Assembly: GCF_003339505.1 (NCBI RefSeq)
Contig: NZ_QPIW01000021.1
Span: 50,350-114,349, forward strand
DNA from: Runella aurantiaca
Lineage (GTDB): Bacteria; Bacteroidota; Bacteroidia; Cytophagales; Spirosomataceae
Length of the DNA: 64,000 nucleotides
Direction: 5' to 3'
Both the position numbers and the translations under genes were made by a program. The notes beneath the pieces are model-generated. The model did not search any database. It worked only from the letters and a program-made list of their open reading frames with translations, and was not told where the DNA came from. This document shows positions 42,682-52,241 of this stretch, one piece after another; position 1 is the first letter of the stretch; the number at the start of each line of letters is the position of its first letter.

Positions 42682-43662
42682 TCAGTTTTGCGGTTTTGCG
42701 GTTGTTCGGTTTTGCGGTTGTTCCACTTTTCCTTCCACAATCTCTTCTTTGATGATATACAGTGGGCGGCCTTTGGATTGGAAAAAAATGCGCAACACAT
42801 ACTCGCCGATAATGCCGAGGGCAATCAATTGTACGCCGCTGAATAAGATAACCACAAAAAGCAGGGCAGTAAATCCTTCAATTATATCAGAAAAGAATAA
42901 TTTTTTGGCGAGTACAATGATGAAATACACCAAAGCAATTCCAATGGCTGTGCCGCCCGCCCGCGTCATAAATTTGATGGGGAATTCACTGAAATTAAAA
43001 ATCCCGTTGTAGGCCAGATTGAAAAGTTGCTTAAACGAATATTTGGATTCCCCCGCGATTCGCTCGCTGCGCTCGTATTCAAATCCTGTTTGTTTGAACC
43101 CTACCCAAGTGCGCATTCCGCGTAAAAAACGGCTCTCTTCTGGCATTTGATTCATCACGTCAACCACGCGCCGGCTAATGAGCGAAAAATCCCCGCTGTC
43201 GAGCGGAATTTCTACGTATGAAATGGATTTCAACAGGCGATAAAACAAATAATATCCCGTTCGTTTGATAAAATTCTCTTTCCGTTTGCGCCGAACGGCA
43301 TACACCACATCGTAGCCATCTTGGTACAGTTTGTAAAAATCGGGAAGTAATTCGGGTGGGTCTTGAAGATCGCCATCAATGACAAACACCGCTTCGGTTC
43401 CTCTCGCGGCGGCCAATCCCGCCGTAAGGGCCAATTGGTGCCCGTGATTGCGCGACAAAAAAACGCAGTGGTAGCGTTTATCAAGTAGCGCAAGTTGGCG
43501 CATGAGCGTCGCGGTGTTGTCGCGGCTGCCGTCATCCACCAATACAACCTCGATAGAAAGCGAAAGGCGGTCCATCAGTTTGCTGAGACGATCTACCAAA
43601 TGTGGAAAGGATTCGGTTTCGTTGTATAACGGGGCAATAATTGAAATTTGAGGTTTTTCCAA
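42682..43662 (-). CDS. GT2 polyprenyl-phosphate glycosyltransferase (GtrB/DPM-like)
   Basis: A 326-residue family 2 glycosyltransferase with two C-terminal membrane helices, the layout of enzymes that load a sugar onto polyprenyl phosphate. Motifs are ISIIAPLYNETESFP, VVLVDDGSRDNT, the DxD-like VFVIDGDLQDPPEL, and FLRGMRTWVGFKQ. The only usable start is TTG: an in-frame TAA lies a few codons upstream and no ATG fits. The C-terminal tail (KVEQPQNRTTAKPQN) is encoded by a short tandem repeat. The neighbouring GT-C-like protein is its probable partner. Confidence 0.9.
   Translation of the reverse strand: MEKPQISIIAPLYNETESFPHLVDRLSKLMDRLSLSIEVVLVDDGSRDNTATLMRQLALLDKRYHCVFLSRNHGHQLALTAGLAAARGTEAVFVIDGDLQDPPELLPDFYKLYQDGYDVVYAVRRKRKENFIKRTGYYLFYRLLKSISYVEIPLDSGDFSLISRRVVDVMNQMPEESRFLRGMRTWVGFKQTGFEYERSERIAGESKYSFKQLFNLAYNGIFNFSEFPIKFMTRAGGTAIGIALVYFIIVLAKKLFFSDIIEGFTALLFVVILFSGVQLIALGIIGEYVLRIFFQSKGRPLYIIKEEIVEGKVEQPQNRTTAKPQN
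42685..42723. repeat. 8-bp tandem repeat at the 3' end of a GT2 gene
   Basis: Imperfect repeats of GTTTTGCG and GTTGTTCG (read on the plus strand) form the last dozen codons of the glycosyltransferase. Unit gain or loss, being 8 bp, would shift the frame of the tail. Confidence 0.75.
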
Positions 43663-43711
43663 AACAAAATGTTTTTAACAATGTGTGTTCAACAGTAATC
43701 AAAGCGGTTGT

Positions 43712-45340
43712 TTATGGCCATTCAATGGGCTGATAAATCATGGCTTTGGCTTGGCCGTGCTTTACATAAACAAAACCTAACGAATATTTGCCTGCTGCAA
43801 TGGCCTCTTTGGGAATCAATACCAAACTGCCTCCATCGTACCGACGAAACCAATTTCTCCCCTTATAAAGATTGGGTTCCAATTTGAATAAATAGTTGCG
43901 GCTGTCGGAACGCAAAAATGCGTACAAAGCAGCGTCAAAGCCCGAATCGTAAGAAAAATCGTCGGTAAATATAGACAATCCATCTTCTTGCTTTGTAATG
44001 ACAGGTTTGATTTTCAGGCTTGTATCGGCCTGAATTGCCTTTAAAGCGAGGCCCAAATCGGTTGGATAGCGGTACGTATTATTAATGACGTGGTACTTCA
44101 TCAACGTATCGACGTAAAGGGCGGCGGGTGAATTCGGGGTAAGGCCTAGTCCAAATCCGTTGTATTGTTGATTATAGGCAAAAGCAAGCAATGTCTTTCG
44201 GCGTTCGCTGACGGTAGGCCAATAATGTAAAAAACTCAGTCCCCAGACCAAAATACTGAGCCCAAGCGCGGCATTTAGCCATTTTCTCTTGAGCGGGAAA
44301 AGCCCCAAATAAAACCCATAGCTGACCATCATAAACAGCGCAGGATAAATTTTGTAATTGCTGACCAGCATCACAAAATACCCAAAACGCGGACGTAAAA
44401 AGGCAATGATGGTGGCATTGGCGAGCAAATATGTGGATACTCCAATCAAAAAAAGCAGCAATGTATTGGGGGCTAGAGTATGTTTTTTATATAACCGCCA
44501 CAACCGTACCACCACGATACCGAGCCAACTGGTCATAACCATGCCGAAAATAGTGGGCAGAACGGAGCGCTCGAACGTACTGCGGTCGGGAAAGAAGTCA
44601 AAAAGCCCGCCAATAAAAGTAAAAAATCCGAAAAAGGTTTCGTGTGGATGTTGGAGAAAATAACCAAAACTAGACTCATTGTTAAGGGTTTGCATTCCGT
44701 AGAAGTACAAAAAGACCGCCACGATTCCCGTCAACAGCCAACTGCCCAACCACCGATAATTTCCCTGTAAAAATAAAATGACAAATCCCGCTGGCCAGAC
44801 AAAGATGCCGTTGCTCATCGCAAAATTGGCACAAAGTCCCGTGAGTAGGGCCCATGCAAAGCGTTTTTGAGCCAAGAGATAGGACGTTAAACAAACAAAA
44901 AAGATGACAGGTTGGTGTTGCAGACCCGTAATGGCCCACAGCGACGTCATGTGGTATTGCAACTGAAATAACAGGAAGGGGAAAGGCAATAAATAAGCCC
45001 AAGGTATATTGTCTTGCCGAATGGCTCTGATAAAAATGGCGAAGATACCGAGCGTAAAAAACGTGCCTGCCCAATGCAAAAATGTAAAATTAAGCGTTCC
45101 AAACAGCCAAAAATACCCCAATGCCGCTAGTTTTCCGAATACCATTCGGTGCTCGTTGTTGGGCTTGAAAAGTAATTTAATGTAGGAAGCAAAATCAGTG
45201 GTTCGTTGCCATTCGCGTAAAAAATCTGGAAATGGGTCAAAGTCATCAAACCACGGCACATTGAGTGAATACCGGGCTATAACCAAAAGAAATAGACCAA
45301 TCGGGAAAGAAGCAATTAGCCAAAAAATAATCCGACGCAT
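43712..45340 (-). CDS. Hypothetical multi-span membrane protein, GT-C-like
   Basis: A 542-residue integral membrane protein with about ten helices in the first 400 residues and a soluble C-terminal domain of about 130. The first outside loop carries an acidic motif (VPWFDDFDPFPDF) in the position where GT-C glycosyltransferases keep their catalytic acid pair. The frame could begin one codon earlier at TTG, but the ATG at 45340 shares a base with the stop of the upstream gene (TGATG), indicating coupling. No named family is recognised. A role as sugar or lipid transferase at the outer face of the inner membrane is inference. Confidence 0.75.
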   Translation of the reverse strand: MRRIIFWLIASFPIGLFLLVIARYSLNVPWFDDFDPFPDFLREWQRTTDFASYIKLLFKPNNEHRMVFGKLAALGYFWLFGTLNFTFLHWAGTFFTLGIFAIFIRAIRQDNIPWAYLLPFPFLLFQLQYHMTSLWAITGLQHQPVIFFVCLTSYLLAQKRFAWALLTGLCANFAMSNGIFVWPAGFVILFLQGNYRWLGSWLLTGIVAVFLYFYGMQTLNNESSFGYFLQHPHETFFGFFTFIGGLFDFFPDRSTFERSVLPTIFGMVMTSWLGIVVVRLWRLYKKHTLAPNTLLLFLIGVSTYLLANATIIAFLRPRFGYFVMLVSNYKIYPALFMMVSYGFYLGLFPLKRKWLNAALGLSILVWGLSFLHYWPTVSERRKTLLAFAYNQQYNGFGLGLTPNSPAALYVDTLMKYHVINNTYRYPTDLGLALKAIQADTSLKIKPVITKQEDGLSIFTDDFSYDSGFDAALYAFLRSDSRNYLFKLEPNLYKGRNWFRRYDGGSLVLIPKEAIAAGKYSLGFVYVKHGQAKAMIYQPIEWP

Positions 45341-46758
45341 CAAGGATTTGTTTTAAGTACAACTTCTTTTTTACCAAAATAGCCACCCATGCACTTAGCC
45401 CACCAGTGTTTGGGGTCGGGGTTGGCATCGTCCAAAAACAACGACTGGGGTCTGGCTTTGAGCGGCTCCACATACACACGGTCGCCGGGGGTATTTTCGA
45501 TGTATGCGTAGCGTTGTTTCAATTCAGAATCATAAGCGGCGGCCCTTCCGCGCAGCCAATCACCGTACACCATGCGGAAGTTTTGGCTAAAGAGCGCGCT
45601 TACCACAATAAGTATGGCAAGCACCAATTTGATGGAAGGGGGTAAGTACCAATTTTTTGCCCCAAAAAAATCAGTTTGATAAAAATAACGAACCAACACG
45701 GCAAGACAATAAAACCAGCCAATCAAGAAATAAAGATAAATAGAGTTGATAACGCGGGGGGCGGGTTCAATACCGATACCGTAGTAAGACGGGAAAACCT
45801 GAACGAATAAAATGCCAAAATAAGCCAACGCTGCCGCCCACAGCGGTACCGAAAAATAGCGAATTGTTTGCCCATTGACAAAGATTTTTGGCAGTACTGC
45901 AATCCATAAAATCGTAAATACCAACAAGGGCGTTCGGGTCATCCACTCTATGCTCAGTCGGGCCAATAATTTGATGGATTGCAGCGCAGAAAAGGGGATA
46001 TTTCTACCCTCAGGGTTGCCACTCATGCGGAGGAGGTTGCCGGGTGAGGTAAAGAAAATATAACACGAAAAAGCGGCTACTGCCACCAAAAAGACCGCAA
46101 ACCAATCCCAAGTACGGTTGATAACCAATTGATAACCCCACCATCCTGCCACCAATAGCACCATGATGGTGAGATTGGTTTCGCTGCAACCGATAACTGC
46201 AAACACCAAAAAGCCCGCTAAAACGGACGTGAAATTCTTGAGGATACCTTTGGGCAATTGATACCAACGCAGCATTACCACGAGCCAATAAATGGTAAGG
46301 GCATTGGGAACGGTATACGTTACAAAGGCGGCCATCCAATAAAAGGCTTCGGCGATGCTGGCAATTTTAAGAATAAATAAGAACAGCAATCCACCCACCA
46401 AACCCAACGCGCCAAGTCTGCTCCACTTAGGAAATACTTCTTTTACCAACGCGAAAAGGCTGCCCGCCAGTCCCAAAATTAAAAGAAAAGAGAGCAGTTT
46501 GAATCCACCAGGCCATTTGAGAATGAGCGGATTGGAGTGATTCATCAGAATCCCAAAATAGCGCCCTGTCCAGCCAGTATAGTAAAAATTCATGGCTTCA
46601 AAATAGCCGTATTTAAAAACGGTATCAATATAACAGTAATCATCAACGGGCGAGGGATGATTGTAGCAAGCCAATGCCAACAACGGAATTAACACCAAAA
46701 TCAGTAATCCGATGTTAAAAAGATTCTGAAATAGAGGCTTTTGTAATGTTTTCAGCAT
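45340..46758 (-). CDS. DUF6056-like multi-span membrane protein, probable GT-C enzyme
   Basis: A 472-residue integral membrane protein with about eleven helices and a short soluble tail. The first external loop reads SPVDDYCYIDTVFKYGYF and later WTGRYFGILMNHSNP, which I recognise as the pattern of the DUF6056 family; the paired Asp again suggests a GT-C active site. It is downstream of one GT2 gene and coupled to the second membrane protein. It most likely uses a polyprenyl-linked sugar donor to modify a surface glycan or protein. Family identity is from memory of the motif. Confidence 0.7.
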   Translation of the reverse strand: MLKTLQKPLFQNLFNIGLLILVLIPLLALACYNHPSPVDDYCYIDTVFKYGYFEAMNFYYTGWTGRYFGILMNHSNPLILKWPGGFKLLSFLLILGLAGSLFALVKEVFPKWSRLGALGLVGGLLFLFILKIASIAEAFYWMAAFVTYTVPNALTIYWLVVMLRWYQLPKGILKNFTSVLAGFLVFAVIGCSETNLTIMVLLVAGWWGYQLVINRTWDWFAVFLVAVAAFSCYIFFTSPGNLLRMSGNPEGRNIPFSALQSIKLLARLSIEWMTRTPLLVFTILWIAVLPKIFVNGQTIRYFSVPLWAAALAYFGILFVQVFPSYYGIGIEPAPRVINSIYLYFLIGWFYCLAVLVRYFYQTDFFGAKNWYLPPSIKLVLAILIVVSALFSQNFRMVYGDWLRGRAAAYDSELKQRYAYIENTPGDRVYVEPLKARPQSLFLDDANPDPKHWWAKCMGGYFGKKEVVLKTNP

Positions 46759-46832
46759 TGGTTAAATTTGATAATATCATTTGTAAATAAACCCGAAGGG
46801 CTAAAAAAACCTCCGAAGCAATTTGTTCTTCT

Positions 46833-46860
46833 CACTTCTCACTTCTCACTTCTCACTTCT
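46833..46860. repeat. Exact 7-bp tandem repeat, four units, across a GT2 stop codon
   Basis: CACTTCT is repeated four times (AGAAGTG on the coding strand). The stop codon of the glycosyltransferase lies inside the array at 46839-46841, so the C-terminal residues are set by repeat register. Confidence 0.9.
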
Positions 46861-47810
46861 GGCACTTCCACAACCTTTTCAATAATGTACCGGGGCCTTC
46901 CTTTGACTTCTTCATAAATCTTACCCACGTACTCGCCAATCAATCCGATGGCAATCATGTTGGCACCGCTAAAAAAGGTCATGGGCAATACAATTGAGGT
47001 CCAGCCCGCCACCGTACTTCCGTACAAGTACGAAATACCGATGTAGACACTGACTGCCATCGCGATAAAAAAGTTGAACAGACCAAAATAAAGCACCAGC
47101 CGCATGGGAAACGTACTGAATGAAGTGACCCCGTTCCAGGCAAAAAGTAACATCTTTTTGAGTGGATATTTGGTTTCTCCTGCTTCCCGTTCCAATCGTT
47201 TGTAAAAAACTTTCTCTGAGCGAAAGCCAATCAGCGGAATAATGCCCCTTAAAAACAGGTTTACTTCCTTGAAATGCGCAAACTCTTCCAGTATACGGCG
47301 GTCCATCAACCGAAAATCGGCGTGATTAAACACGACGGGCACGCCCATCCAGCGCATCATGGTATAAAATGACTCGGCAGTGGTGCGTTTAAACCAACTG
47401 TCATTGCTGCGGTCATCGCGGACTCCGTAGACCACCATCGCCCCGTCGCGGTGTTGTTCGAGCATCTTGCCGATGGCGGCGATGTCGTCCTGCAAATCGG
47501 CGTCGATGGTAATAAAACAATCGTAATCGTTGGTATATTGCGTCAATCCAGCCAAAATAGCGCTTTGGTGACCAAAATTGCGGGATAATTTAATGCCGAT
47601 ACTTTTTGGGTCATTCTGGCAAATGGTTTCTATGAGTTGCCAAGTACGGTCGCGACTGCCGTCGTTTACAAAACATATCTTACTATCCGGCGCAATGAGC
47701 CGTTCCGCTTCCAGATGTGTATAGTATTCTTGAAGAGTACGGTGGGTTTTTAGTAAAATTTCTTCTTCGTTGTAACAGGGAACAACAAGTAATAACTTGG
47801 TTGGAAGCAT
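46839..47810 (-). CDS. GT2 polyprenyl-phosphate glycosyltransferase (GtrB-like)
   Basis: A 323-residue family 2 glycosyltransferase with two C-terminal helices. Motifs are LLVVPCYNEEEILLKTH, CFVNDGSRDRTWQ, SRNFGHQSAILAGL, CFITIDADLQDDI and NLFLRGIIPLIGF. It is the first gene of the minus-strand glycan operon and is a distant paralogue of the GT2 enzyme at 42682-43662. It should make a polyprenyl-phosphate sugar for one of the GT-C-like proteins. Its last codons (EVRSEK) fall in an exact 7-bp repeat. Confidence 0.92.
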   Translation of the reverse strand: MLPTKLLLVVPCYNEEEILLKTHRTLQEYYTHLEAERLIAPDSKICFVNDGSRDRTWQLIETICQNDPKSIGIKLSRNFGHQSAILAGLTQYTNDYDCFITIDADLQDDIAAIGKMLEQHRDGAMVVYGVRDDRSNDSWFKRTTAESFYTMMRWMGVPVVFNHADFRLMDRRILEEFAHFKEVNLFLRGIIPLIGFRSEKVFYKRLEREAGETKYPLKKMLLFAWNGVTSFSTFPMRLVLYFGLFNFFIAMAVSVYIGISYLYGSTVAGWTSIVLPMTFFSGANMIAIGLIGEYVGKIYEEVKGRPRYIIEKVVEVPEVRSEK

Positions 47811-47833
47811 TGACCTCGATTTTCAGTACTGGG

Positions 47834-47841
47834 CAAAAATA
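47834..47841 (-). promoter_or_regulatory. Possible -7 box of the glycan operon (TATTTTTG)
   Basis: On the minus strand TATTTTTG matches TAnnTTTG and lies 23 bases before the first GT2 start. No TTG is found at the expected -33 spacing, so the assignment is moderate. Confidence 0.45.
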
Positions 47842-48051
47842 CGGTACATTCCGGAACGAAGCGTCATTCTGTGAATAGATTTTATTTATTGGTAGAAAAT
47901 AACGCTATTTTTTTTGGGTATTTGAAAAAAGCTTTTTAAATAAATGGTAAATTATAATGACTTTGTTGTAAGATTTTAATATAGTGTGATATGATTTCTA
48001 GGAAATGTTTAACTTTCGGCTTTAAAAGTTTCGGTTTAAACCAACCACAGT

Positions 48052-48996
48052 ATGTTTCTTCACCAAGTTGGTCACTACCTGCCCGAGCAAGTTGTTGACA
48101 ACGAACATTTTACCAAGCTGAACGGCCTCTCGGACGAATGGATTGTACAGCGTACCGGAATTCAACTCCGTCGTAAAGCTGCCTCTGCCGAAAACTCTCA
48201 CACCATGGGAGTAGAAGCCGTGAAGGCATTACTAGATAAAATTGAAATTCCTGCGAGTGAAATAGATTTAATTGTAGGCGCTACCTATACTTCATACGAT
48301 ACAATTGTTACGTTGGCTCACGCGGCCCAGCATTTTCTGGAAATTCCTGATATTCCCGTCGTCACGATTTCGTCGGCCTGCTCGTCGCTGCTCAATGCGA
48401 TTGAAGTAGTGGAAGGGTATTTTGCCATGAACAAAGCCACCAAAGCGCTGGTAATTACGTCGGAACACAACACGGGCTATTACAATGAAACCGACACCGT
48501 TTCGGGGCACTTGTGGGGAGATGGCGCGGCGGCGTTGTTGATTACCAAAGAGCGTAGCAGCGAAGAGGATTTGGAAATACGCGCCTTACTCACTGGCGGT
48601 GCGGCTACCAGCGGAAAAGCCACCGAAGCCGTGGTGCTTCGTCCCAACGAGCGGGGGGTGATTATGCCTTTCGGGCGGGATGTGTTCATCAATGCCTGTA
48701 CGTACATGCCTAAGGCAAGTTTGCAGGTGTTGGAGCGGTGCGGGCTTACGGTGCAGGATGTGGATTATGTGTTGCCTCACCAAGCCAATTTACGTATCAG
48801 CATGAACGTCATGAATACGCTGGGCCTTTCGGAAGATAAACTTATCTCTAATATTCAATATTTAGGAAACACGGGTTGCGCTGGCTGCGCCATAGGCCTT
48901 TCCGAACATTGGGGGCGCTTTAAAAAAGGAGAACGAATCGTCATCACCGTTTTTGGTGGTGGGTATTCTTTTGGGGCAATGCTCTTGGAGAAATAA
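48052..48996 (+). CDS. FabH-like 3-oxoacyl-ACP synthase III
   Basis: A 314-residue thiolase-fold ketosynthase with the full catalytic triad: Cys110 (TISSACSSLL), His243 (VLPHQANLRI) and Asn273 (GNTGCAGCAIG). It condenses an acyl-CoA starter with malonyl-ACP. The residues after the Asn (GNTGCAGC) depart from the usual GNTSAAS of housekeeping FabH, and the opening (MFLHQVGHYLPEQVV) is of the broader KASIII-like group, so a secondary-metabolite or branched-starter role is possible. It is a single gene with a terminator directly behind it. Confidence 0.88.
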   Translation: MFLHQVGHYLPEQVVDNEHFTKLNGLSDEWIVQRTGIQLRRKAASAENSHTMGVEAVKALLDKIEIPASEIDLIVGATYTSYDTIVTLAHAAQHFLEIPDIPVVTISSACSSLLNAIEVVEGYFAMNKATKALVITSEHNTGYYNETDTVSGHLWGDGAAALLITKERSSEEDLEIRALLTGGAATSGKATEAVVLRPNERGVIMPFGRDVFINACTYMPKASLQVLERCGLTVQDVDYVLPHQANLRISMNVMNTLGLSEDKLISNIQYLGNTGCAGCAIGLSEHWGRFKKGERIVITVFGGGYSFGAMLLEK

Positions 48997-49030
48997 AATA
49001 AATTACGCTGATTGCAGCGTAATTTATTTT
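48995..49030 (+). terminator. Terminator directly after the FabH-like gene
   Basis: A perfect 16-bp hairpin, AAAATAAATTACGCTG against CAGCGTAATTTATTTT with loop ATTG, which begins within the stop codon. It sits only 4 bases before the next ATG, so it may also affect entry into the following gene. Confidence 0.85.
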
Positions 49031-49034
49031 AGCC

Positions 49035-52000
49035 ATGATTAAACACACCATTTTCAGCCTTCTTTTAGTAGGTTGTTGGTTCACTTCGCAGTCTCAGCAA
49101 CAACTTTCAACCATTCAGCACCGAACAGGTTCCTCTTCCAACCCCCGCGCTTTTCATAGATTGGGGGCCAAATTGTTGTTTATTGCCGATACAAAAGAAT
49201 ATGGTGCCGAGTGGTGGGTGACTGACGGAACAGATGCGGGCACAAAATTACTGAAGGATATTGCTCCGGGTGTAGCAAGCACGTTGGTTAGAAACCTTAA
49301 TACTTCTTTGCTGGAAGTGGAGCGGAGTATAGTGGTTGCCAATGGGATTTTATATTTTCTGACAAAGAATACCCTTAACCAGTCAGAGCTTTGGCAAACG
49401 GATGGTACTACCGAAGGTACTCTAAAGATATATACTTACGAGGGCATCATAGAGCAATTCAGGCCCACACCGCAAAAGGATAAGTTTTACGTCATTGAAA
49501 ACTTTGCATTGTATTTCCTTGATATTTCGGCCAAAACCAAAAGGCGAGTAAGCAACCCCGGTGGGTCAATCACTTTCGTACTGCCTGATTACTACTTAGA
49601 TACGAATGCCCCTGTAGTATTAGACTACCAATTATACTTCACCTACAACGAGCTGGGAGAATATGAGCTATGGCGTGCGGACGGGACTGTCGGCGGTAAT
49701 CAGCGCCTTTTTGCGCAGCGTATTCGCCTTGGGCAGCCACTCTATAACGTGTATAAAGGGGATGTCTACGTATATAATAGCCAAAATGATAAGGTGCTGA
49801 TTAAGACCCGTGGAACAACTGCTACAACCGAAGTATTGATTCCGCCAGTGAACCTTTTTCCTGTGTCATTACAGGAACGTTTTCGCGGAATGACTTCTCG
49901 AATCATTGACAATGAGTTTCAACTCATCGAGTTTCCCAATCCCCAAGGCTCAGTTCTAAATCAGTTTATTATTAAGAGTACAACTGACGGCCGTACGTTT
50001 CGCAATGCATTGACGAAAACCGTTCCTTTAGGCTCTATTTCGGGTGTAGAGGTGTCGGGGAATATCCTTTACTACGCGTCGCAAACATTCATCACTGCGA
50101 TGGATTTGACCTCAGGAGACACCACAAAAACCTATATTAACTGGACTTTATCGGGGCTAGACAATGCCCGTGCTAAAAAACTGAGCAATAACTCAGTGGC
50201 TTATTTTGTCAAATCAGCTGATTTTCTTGGTCAACTTTACCTGTTTGATGGGGCCACCCGAAAAATTACTCAACGTAACGTTTTCGTATCTCAAATCCTT
50301 GAATTTAACAATTCGTTGGTTCTTTCGGGAGGGAGGACGGCCAAAGGGAATGTCAACCTATATGGGGCGGATTTGAACGGACTGAATTTTAAAGTGAAGG
50401 GGAATCTACAACAGGTGGAAGATAATGAAATCCCGCAGTTTATGCTGGGTACGCAATTATACTATATTGGCGATGATGCCGGACCAGGAATTACGCTCTA
50501 CAAAACCGATGGCCTGACTGCTGGGCAGACCGTAAAAATTCTGAATAACTCACCGACCGTTCTTTTCAACGCAGCCGTTTCAGGGTTGATGTATTCGGAT
50601 GGGCAGCGGGCGTTGTTTTCGTACGTCGACCAAAGCAATAATCGGTATATATGGGTGACCGATGGAACCGCCGCTGGTACAAATTTGCTGGGAAGTATTA
50701 CCAATGCGCAAGATCGACCTTACGTTTATTCGGTTGATAATCAGCTATTACTTTGGTTTGGTTCTCTGTCGTTTTATAAAGTGGACTTTAGTGGATTGAG
50801 ACTTGTGCGTTCTTCTACCATCAATACTGTATCGGGAAATAGAAAGACATTGGCGTTGGACAATAAAGTGCTGTTGTTTGATGAAAAATCAGTGACCGCG
50901 GTAGATGCGAATCTATCGCTTACCACGCTTGAAAATCGTACCCTTTTCACGGTTGACTCCACGGTGGTACCCTTGGGAATTGGGGCGCGTTTCTTTTATC
51001 TTCGGCTTAAAACGTCGGGGAAGCTGGGCGTCATGACTGGCGCATCTGCTTCTGAAGCCCCGCGTGAGTTAATGGAAATTCTTTCGGCAACGGCTACATT
51101 TAAAGTCTCCGATGGAATTTTTATTCACCGAACGGAAGTAACTACTGGCGGAAAAATCAGCAGCTTTCTGACTTTTGTGGATTCCAACGGCCAACGTGCG
51201 CAAGAAATGGGTCCGTTTGATTTTACAGCGGTGCGGGGCGTGCAAAAAACGGGTAATACCTACACTTTCGCTGTCGTGACGGCCCTCAATCGCCTCAATG
51301 TTGCGCTCTTGGATGTCACTGCCAAAACCATTCGTTTCCTGAAAGGCGACGCTGCCGACTCGCAAAACCCCAAATTTGTTTCCGCTGGGTCAGCGTTGTA
51401 CGTGGTGGGAAGCAATGTGTGGAAAGTTCTTCCAGCCAAAGATTCGCTAAGTAGGTTGTTGCCTGCAAAATTTTATCAGAATGGCCGCACATTTTTGCAG
51501 TACCCAAAAATGTACGTTTCTTTTGCCGATCCAACCCCTGAAACTTGGGAGATAGACAGCCTTAAAACCCAACAACTAGGAAATTTCTTTGTTACAACCC
51601 GATTCACGGACCTGATTGAAAAGAAAGGTTTTCAGGGATATACACAAAATAGTAGCGGCCGACAAAACGGAATATTCCTCGTAGAATCTCCTACTCAAAC
51701 GACATTACTGAAATCATTGCCCGCCAATCAAGTTGTTCCCGAACAGGCTTTTTCTGGAATGTTAATTTTTGCCGCCGAAAATGAAGCTGGGGGCAATGAA
51801 CTTTGGCTTACGGAAGGAACCCCCGAAAGAACCAGACAATGGGTGGATTTAAGAACGGGGACACTGAGTTCAAACCCCAAAGATTTGAGGGTGATGGGAA
51901 ATATGGTAGTCTGCTCGGCATTCAGTGGCGATCAAGGCCGACAACTTTGGAATGTAACCCCTCCGGTGTTGTCGATAAAAACGCCGGAACCGATATTTTC

Positions 52001-52238
52001 ATTAATTGTATTTCCGAATCCAGCCAGCCAAATTGTATCAATTCGTATCACAGACGCTGAAAAACTACCGATGTACCTTAAAATCTTTGATATAAATGGA
52101 CGGTTGATTTTGGAGAAGCCATTGCCTTCAACAGAGCAGGCGGATGGAGTTGACGTTTCGCACCTGCCCATAGGAATGTACATTGTTTGGGTGACCGATG
52201 GAAAACGGTGGGCGTCTAAAAAAATAAATAAGTATTGA
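49035..52238 (+). CDS. Giant exported ELWxxDGT-repeat protein with T9SS C-terminal domain
   Basis: A 1067-residue secreted or surface protein with a signal peptide (MIKHTIFSLLLVGCWFTSQS). The body is a beta-rich repeat array marked by motifs such as EWWVTDGTDAGTKLLKD, ELWQTDGTTEGT, ELWRADGTVGG, IWVTDGTAAGTNLLG and ELWLTEGTPERT, of the ELWxxDGT type, suggesting one or more propellers. The last 80 residues are a T9SS sorting domain (VFPNPASQIVSIRI, YLKIFDINGRLI, LPIGMYIVWV). The N-terminal repeat is nearly identical in style to its downstream neighbour, implying duplication. Ligand or enzyme activity is unknown. Confidence 0.88.
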   Translation: MIKHTIFSLLLVGCWFTSQSQQQLSTIQHRTGSSSNPRAFHRLGAKLLFIADTKEYGAEWWVTDGTDAGTKLLKDIAPGVASTLVRNLNTSLLEVERSIVVANGILYFLTKNTLNQSELWQTDGTTEGTLKIYTYEGIIEQFRPTPQKDKFYVIENFALYFLDISAKTKRRVSNPGGSITFVLPDYYLDTNAPVVLDYQLYFTYNELGEYELWRADGTVGGNQRLFAQRIRLGQPLYNVYKGDVYVYNSQNDKVLIKTRGTTATTEVLIPPVNLFPVSLQERFRGMTSRIIDNEFQLIEFPNPQGSVLNQFIIKSTTDGRTFRNALTKTVPLGSISGVEVSGNILYYASQTFITAMDLTSGDTTKTYINWTLSGLDNARAKKLSNNSVAYFVKSADFLGQLYLFDGATRKITQRNVFVSQILEFNNSLVLSGGRTAKGNVNLYGADLNGLNFKVKGNLQQVEDNEIPQFMLGTQLYYIGDDAGPGITLYKTDGLTAGQTVKILNNSPTVLFNAAVSGLMYSDGQRALFSYVDQSNNRYIWVTDGTAAGTNLLGSITNAQDRPYVYSVDNQLLLWFGSLSFYKVDFSGLRLVRSSTINTVSGNRKTLALDNKVLLFDEKSVTAVDANLSLTTLENRTLFTVDSTVVPLGIGARFFYLRLKTSGKLGVMTGASASEAPRELMEILSATATFKVSDGIFIHRTEVTTGGKISSFLTFVDSNGQRAQEMGPFDFTAVRGVQKTGNTYTFAVVTALNRLNVALLDVTAKTIRFLKGDAADSQNPKFVSAGSALYVVGSNVWKVLPAKDSLSRLLPAKFYQNGRTFLQYPKMYVSFADPTPETWEIDSLKTQQLGNFFVTTRFTDLIEKKGFQGYTQNSSGRQNGIFLVESPTQTTLLKSLPANQVVPEQAFSGMLIFAAENEAGGNELWLTEGTPERTRQWVDLRTGTLSSNPKDLRVMGNMVVCSAFSGDQGRQLWNVTPPVLSIKTPEPIFSLIVFPNPASQIVSIRITDAEKLPMYLKIFDINGRLILEKPLPSTEQADGVDVSHLPIGMYIVWVTDGKRWASKKINKY

Positions 52239-52241
52239 TCT

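Noticed and set aside
46833..46860. Tandem repeats considered as a CRISPR-like array
   Set aside because: Units are 7 bp with no spacers and they lie at a gene end; no cas genes in the window.
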